Origin: Sabellastarte sp. h YS-2021
Taxonomy: Eukaryota; Annelida; Polychaeta; Sabellida; Sabellidae
Direction: 5' to 3'
Length of the DNA stretch: 64,000 nucleotides
Assembly: GCA_964017235.1 (NCBI GenBank)
Contig: OZ024936.1
Coordinates: 94,648,537-94,712,536 of the forward strand
Shown piece by piece: positions 61,733 to 64,000 of the stretch. The translations under genes were made by a program, and so were the position numbers. Positions within the stretch are counted from its first letter, which is position 1, and each line of letters starts with the position of its first letter. Below the pieces are notes generated by a model that did no database searches, was not told where the DNA came from, and saw only the letters and a list, made by a program, of their open reading frames with translations.

Positions 61733-62496
61733 CCCGACTTCAAGGAATGATCATGAGAGCATACCCAGGTTCCAGCCCAAGTGAACAAGATAACACCCTG
61801 TTCATTGAGGTCTTCCTGAAGGGATGCCGGGAGAAAGGAGCTGTACTTGCCATTTGTGACAAGAAGCCGACAAGCCTGGAGGAAGCCTACAAGTTTGTGC
61901 AATCAGCTTCACAGTACAGAAGAGCAGTGTTGGGCAAGAAAGGTCAAAACAAGAAGGTGCATCTCATCCAAACTGCTGGCAAGTCAAGTAACAGCAACAG
62001 TGATGAGCTGGATACTACTACCGAGGAAAAACCTCTGGTGCGCAATATTCAGAATAAATCAAGACCACCAACAACCAAACCACAGCAGGAGCACTCATCT
62101 GTTGAAACAGAAATGCGGGAGCTGAAAACCATGTTTGGAAAAATGTTGAACTTGTTACAAAATCCACCAAACCAGGGTTATAGATCGCCACCCAGAAACC
62201 AAGGTTGTTTTGAATGCGGATCTCCAAGTCATTTTGTTAAACAGTGTCCTAGACGACGAGGATCACCAAATTCAAGCCCTAGGAGGAGTGATGATCGCAA
62301 TTGGAGATCGCGAGGCGACAGTCAATGTGCGTCTAATCCAAACTGGAGGCAGAAAGATCAGGGGTCAAGGTCGCCACCATCCCAGTCCTGGAGGTCATGT
62401 GAGCAGGATTACTGGTCACCACCACCAGTGACTAGTAGGCAGAAGCTATCAGGAGTGGAAGATTGGGACACCATTGCAGGGGCAGCCTGGAGATAG
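61733..62496 (+). pseudogene. Gag C-terminus of element C: capsid end and zinc knuckle
   Basis: In frame -1 to the preceding: RAYPGSSPSEQDNTLFIEVF, then CFECGSPSHFVKQC, a CX2CX4HX4C nucleocapsid knuckle (about 62209-62250), in an Arg/Ser-rich tail that ends with TAG at 62494. With the upstream part this would make a normal gag. Confidence 0.82.
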
Positions 62497-62511
62497 TCAA
62501 GTTAAGTTTAA

Positions 62512-63316
62512 TTTAAACTATTAGACCGGGACGGGCGAATTCCCAATGATCTGGCCCAACATAATAGTTTAGATTCATTAGTTAAGACAGTTACCAAGCA
62601 TGTTCATAGATGCAGTAAAGGAGTCAGTTTTGCATGTCAACAATTGTGTCAAGAGAACCAAAATAATTTTAGTGCCTTAATTCTGTGTTCATTAAATGGA
62701 ATACAGGTGAATGCCTTATTAGATACCGGTTCAGAAGTAACTGTAGTAAACTTTGATGTGTATAACAAATTGATTCCAAAACCTTGTTAGGGGCCACGGT
62801 GGGAGAGTGGTAACACTCTCGCCTCCCACCTCTGCGGCCGGGGTTTGATCCCCATCATGGCCTTAAGTGGGAAAGCTGGTAGTTGCTTGCCGTTGGTCGG
62901 CAGTTTACAGTACAGAACCCTAGCGAACTATATGTACTGGTTTCCTCTGCCCTTCCAACTACCCGTCGTGATATGACCTGTACATTGTTGAAAGCGACGT
63001 AAAACCCCAAATAAACAAAATAAACAAACCAAAACCTTGTTTGAAAGAAAAGGTTAGGTTAAATGGTATTTGTAGAGAAGTAGATGTTGATGCTTGGTTA
63101 CTTGAAGGAATTGAAATAACTTTTGGACAAACAAAAAACTTTTGGAATGTTTATGTAGCACAGATAGCTGAACCCTTTATCATTGGGATTAATTTTTTAT
63201 GCCATTTTGGAGCAAAATTAGATTTTCGGAACTACATATTCACATTGAATGATGGAAGAAAGGGATTCACTTGTTCAAAACAGAATCAGGAGATAGTTTT
63301 GAAGTTTGCCCTGTAA
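62512..63316 (+). pseudogene. Retropepsin of element C, interrupted by a SINE
   Basis: Starts after stops at 62494, 62503 and 62509, in the same frame as the zinc-knuckle segment. The catalytic ALLDTGSEVTVV is followed by the SINE at 62789. After it the frame continues and ends with GINFLCHFGAKLDF, the usual end of Ty3/gypsy proteases. A 1-nt shift near 63270 leads to the next segment. Confidence 0.85.
62789..63028 (+). mobile_element. SINE in the protease of element C, family 1
   Basis: 13-bp duplication CCAAAACCTTGTT at 62776-62788 and 63029-63041. Complete: box A GTGGGAGAGTGGTAACAC, box B GGTTTGATCCCC, body, AAAGCGACGTAAAAC tail and A-rich end. It places a stop in the protease, so it came after the element lost function or killed it. 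Confidence 0.95.
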
Positions 63317-63864
63317 CTATAGATAAGAAGACTGTTATACCTCCTAATAGTGTAGTTAGAACTTTAGTTAAGTCTTCTTTACTAAATGAAACCTATGCTA
63401 TACATTCAGTCAACAGTCAGGGGTTGCTGATACCAAACACTGTGGTCACCGGTGGAGGCACACATGTTCCGGTACAACTGGTGAATGATCAGAACAGGTA
63501 TGTTAGATTGAAGAAAGGTCATGTCATTGGGCATGCTATTCAATGTGATGTGGTGCCAGAGGTTATAGACACCGATTTGTCATTCAAAGTGAGGTCAATA
63601 ACAGATAAGCCACCATCCCAACAAGTAGATGAATTACCAGAACATTTGTCAGGTTTGTTCAGTCGTTCTGTTAACAACTTAGACAATTCAGAACAGAAAC
63701 AGTTAAAGACACTTTTGTTAGAATTTCAACATATTTTCTCTAAAGGTAGTGGAGATTTGGGTTGTTTTTCTGAAATTAAACATAAAATTAATACCGGAGA
63801 TGAAAGACCTGTAAAACAACCAATGCGTAGGACACCAATCGGTTTTGAAAAGGAGGAGGAAGAG
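63280..63864 (+). pseudogene. pol linker and start of reverse transcriptase, element C
   Basis: In frame with the junction: FEVCPVTIDKK, NTVVTGGGTHVPVQL, then HIFSKGSGDLGCF, KHKINTGDERPVKQPMRR and TPIGFEKEEEE. This is the conserved stretch before RT motif 1 in Ty3/gypsy Pol. RT proper is missing; the sequence leaves the element at 63865. Confidence 0.82.
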
Positions 63865-64000
63865 AATAAAGTGAGAATGTTGTCACTCAATGTAAAGACA
63901 AATGCTGTGGTACGTAAGATCAACCAAGGTGCAACTGAACTCAAGCAGAAGTTTGGCGTAACTTGCCCGTTTGAGTCAGAGGTAGATGAACCAGAGTGGA
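63865..64000 (+). repeat. Second copy of a gag segment (repeat of 60674-60809)
   Basis: 136 bp with two differences from 60674-60809, offset 3191 bp. It is joined in frame to the pol sequence and runs off the right end of the window. Confidence 0.93.

Noticed and set aside
61720-61750. Programmed -1 frameshift between the two gag segments of element C
   Set aside because: The local sequence is not a standard slippery heptamer and the break lies inside the capsid region, so a mutation is more likely.

Overview
This is animal genomic DNA: AT-rich, with an intron-split gene and a dense mixture of LTR, LINE, DIRS, SINE and MITE copies. The repeat types, and a DEG/ENaC channel with spliced extracellular modules, fit a lophotrochozoan, most likely a mollusc. 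That assignment is an inference.

The left half (859-31914, minus strand) holds one host gene, of which nine coding exons can be read. It starts at 31914 and runs off the left edge. The exons encode, in order: the DEG/ENaC cytosolic His-Gly motif, TM1, the first palm strand (FPAISICN), a polybasic furin-type site, a complete long-form C-type lectin domain (three exons), a Ser/Thr-rich stalk, and then DEG/ENaC sequence again (CSFNGQEC and YGNCFAFNSG). All eight splice phases match. The gene therefore appears to be an ion-channel subunit with a lectin domain inserted where the finger domain should be. The second half of the channel, including TM2, lies outside the window.

Two copies of one Ty3/gypsy family sit in introns of this gene: element A (9404-15155, plus, intron 4) and element B (22097-29252, minus, intron 2). 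B has the pol order PR-INT-RT-RH, which is the Gmr1-type order. Both copies carry a tRNA-Pro-type primer site. A lacks RT and RNase H. B looks like a recombinant between an A-like copy and a full-length copy. MITEs, SINEs, a 146-bp satellite and hairpins fill much of the remaining intron space.

From about 32 kb to 58 kb no host gene is visible. This stretch contains LINE 3' ends, a nearly full-length but frameshifted CR1/L2-like LINE (42.5-46 kb) with a 2A-like motif, tRNA-derived SINEs, a foldback cluster (37-38.3 kb), decayed DIRS-like ORF fragments (48.3-50.8 kb), an L1/Tx1-like LINE nested in a SINE (51.4-52.1 kb), and an internally deleted DIRS element with inverted terminal repeats (53.9-55.9 kb).

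The right end (58.3-64 kb) is a third, different Ty3/gypsy element. Its Gag starts with a helix-hairpin-helix. A SINE has landed in its protease, and at 63865 pol jumps back into a second copy of a gag segment.
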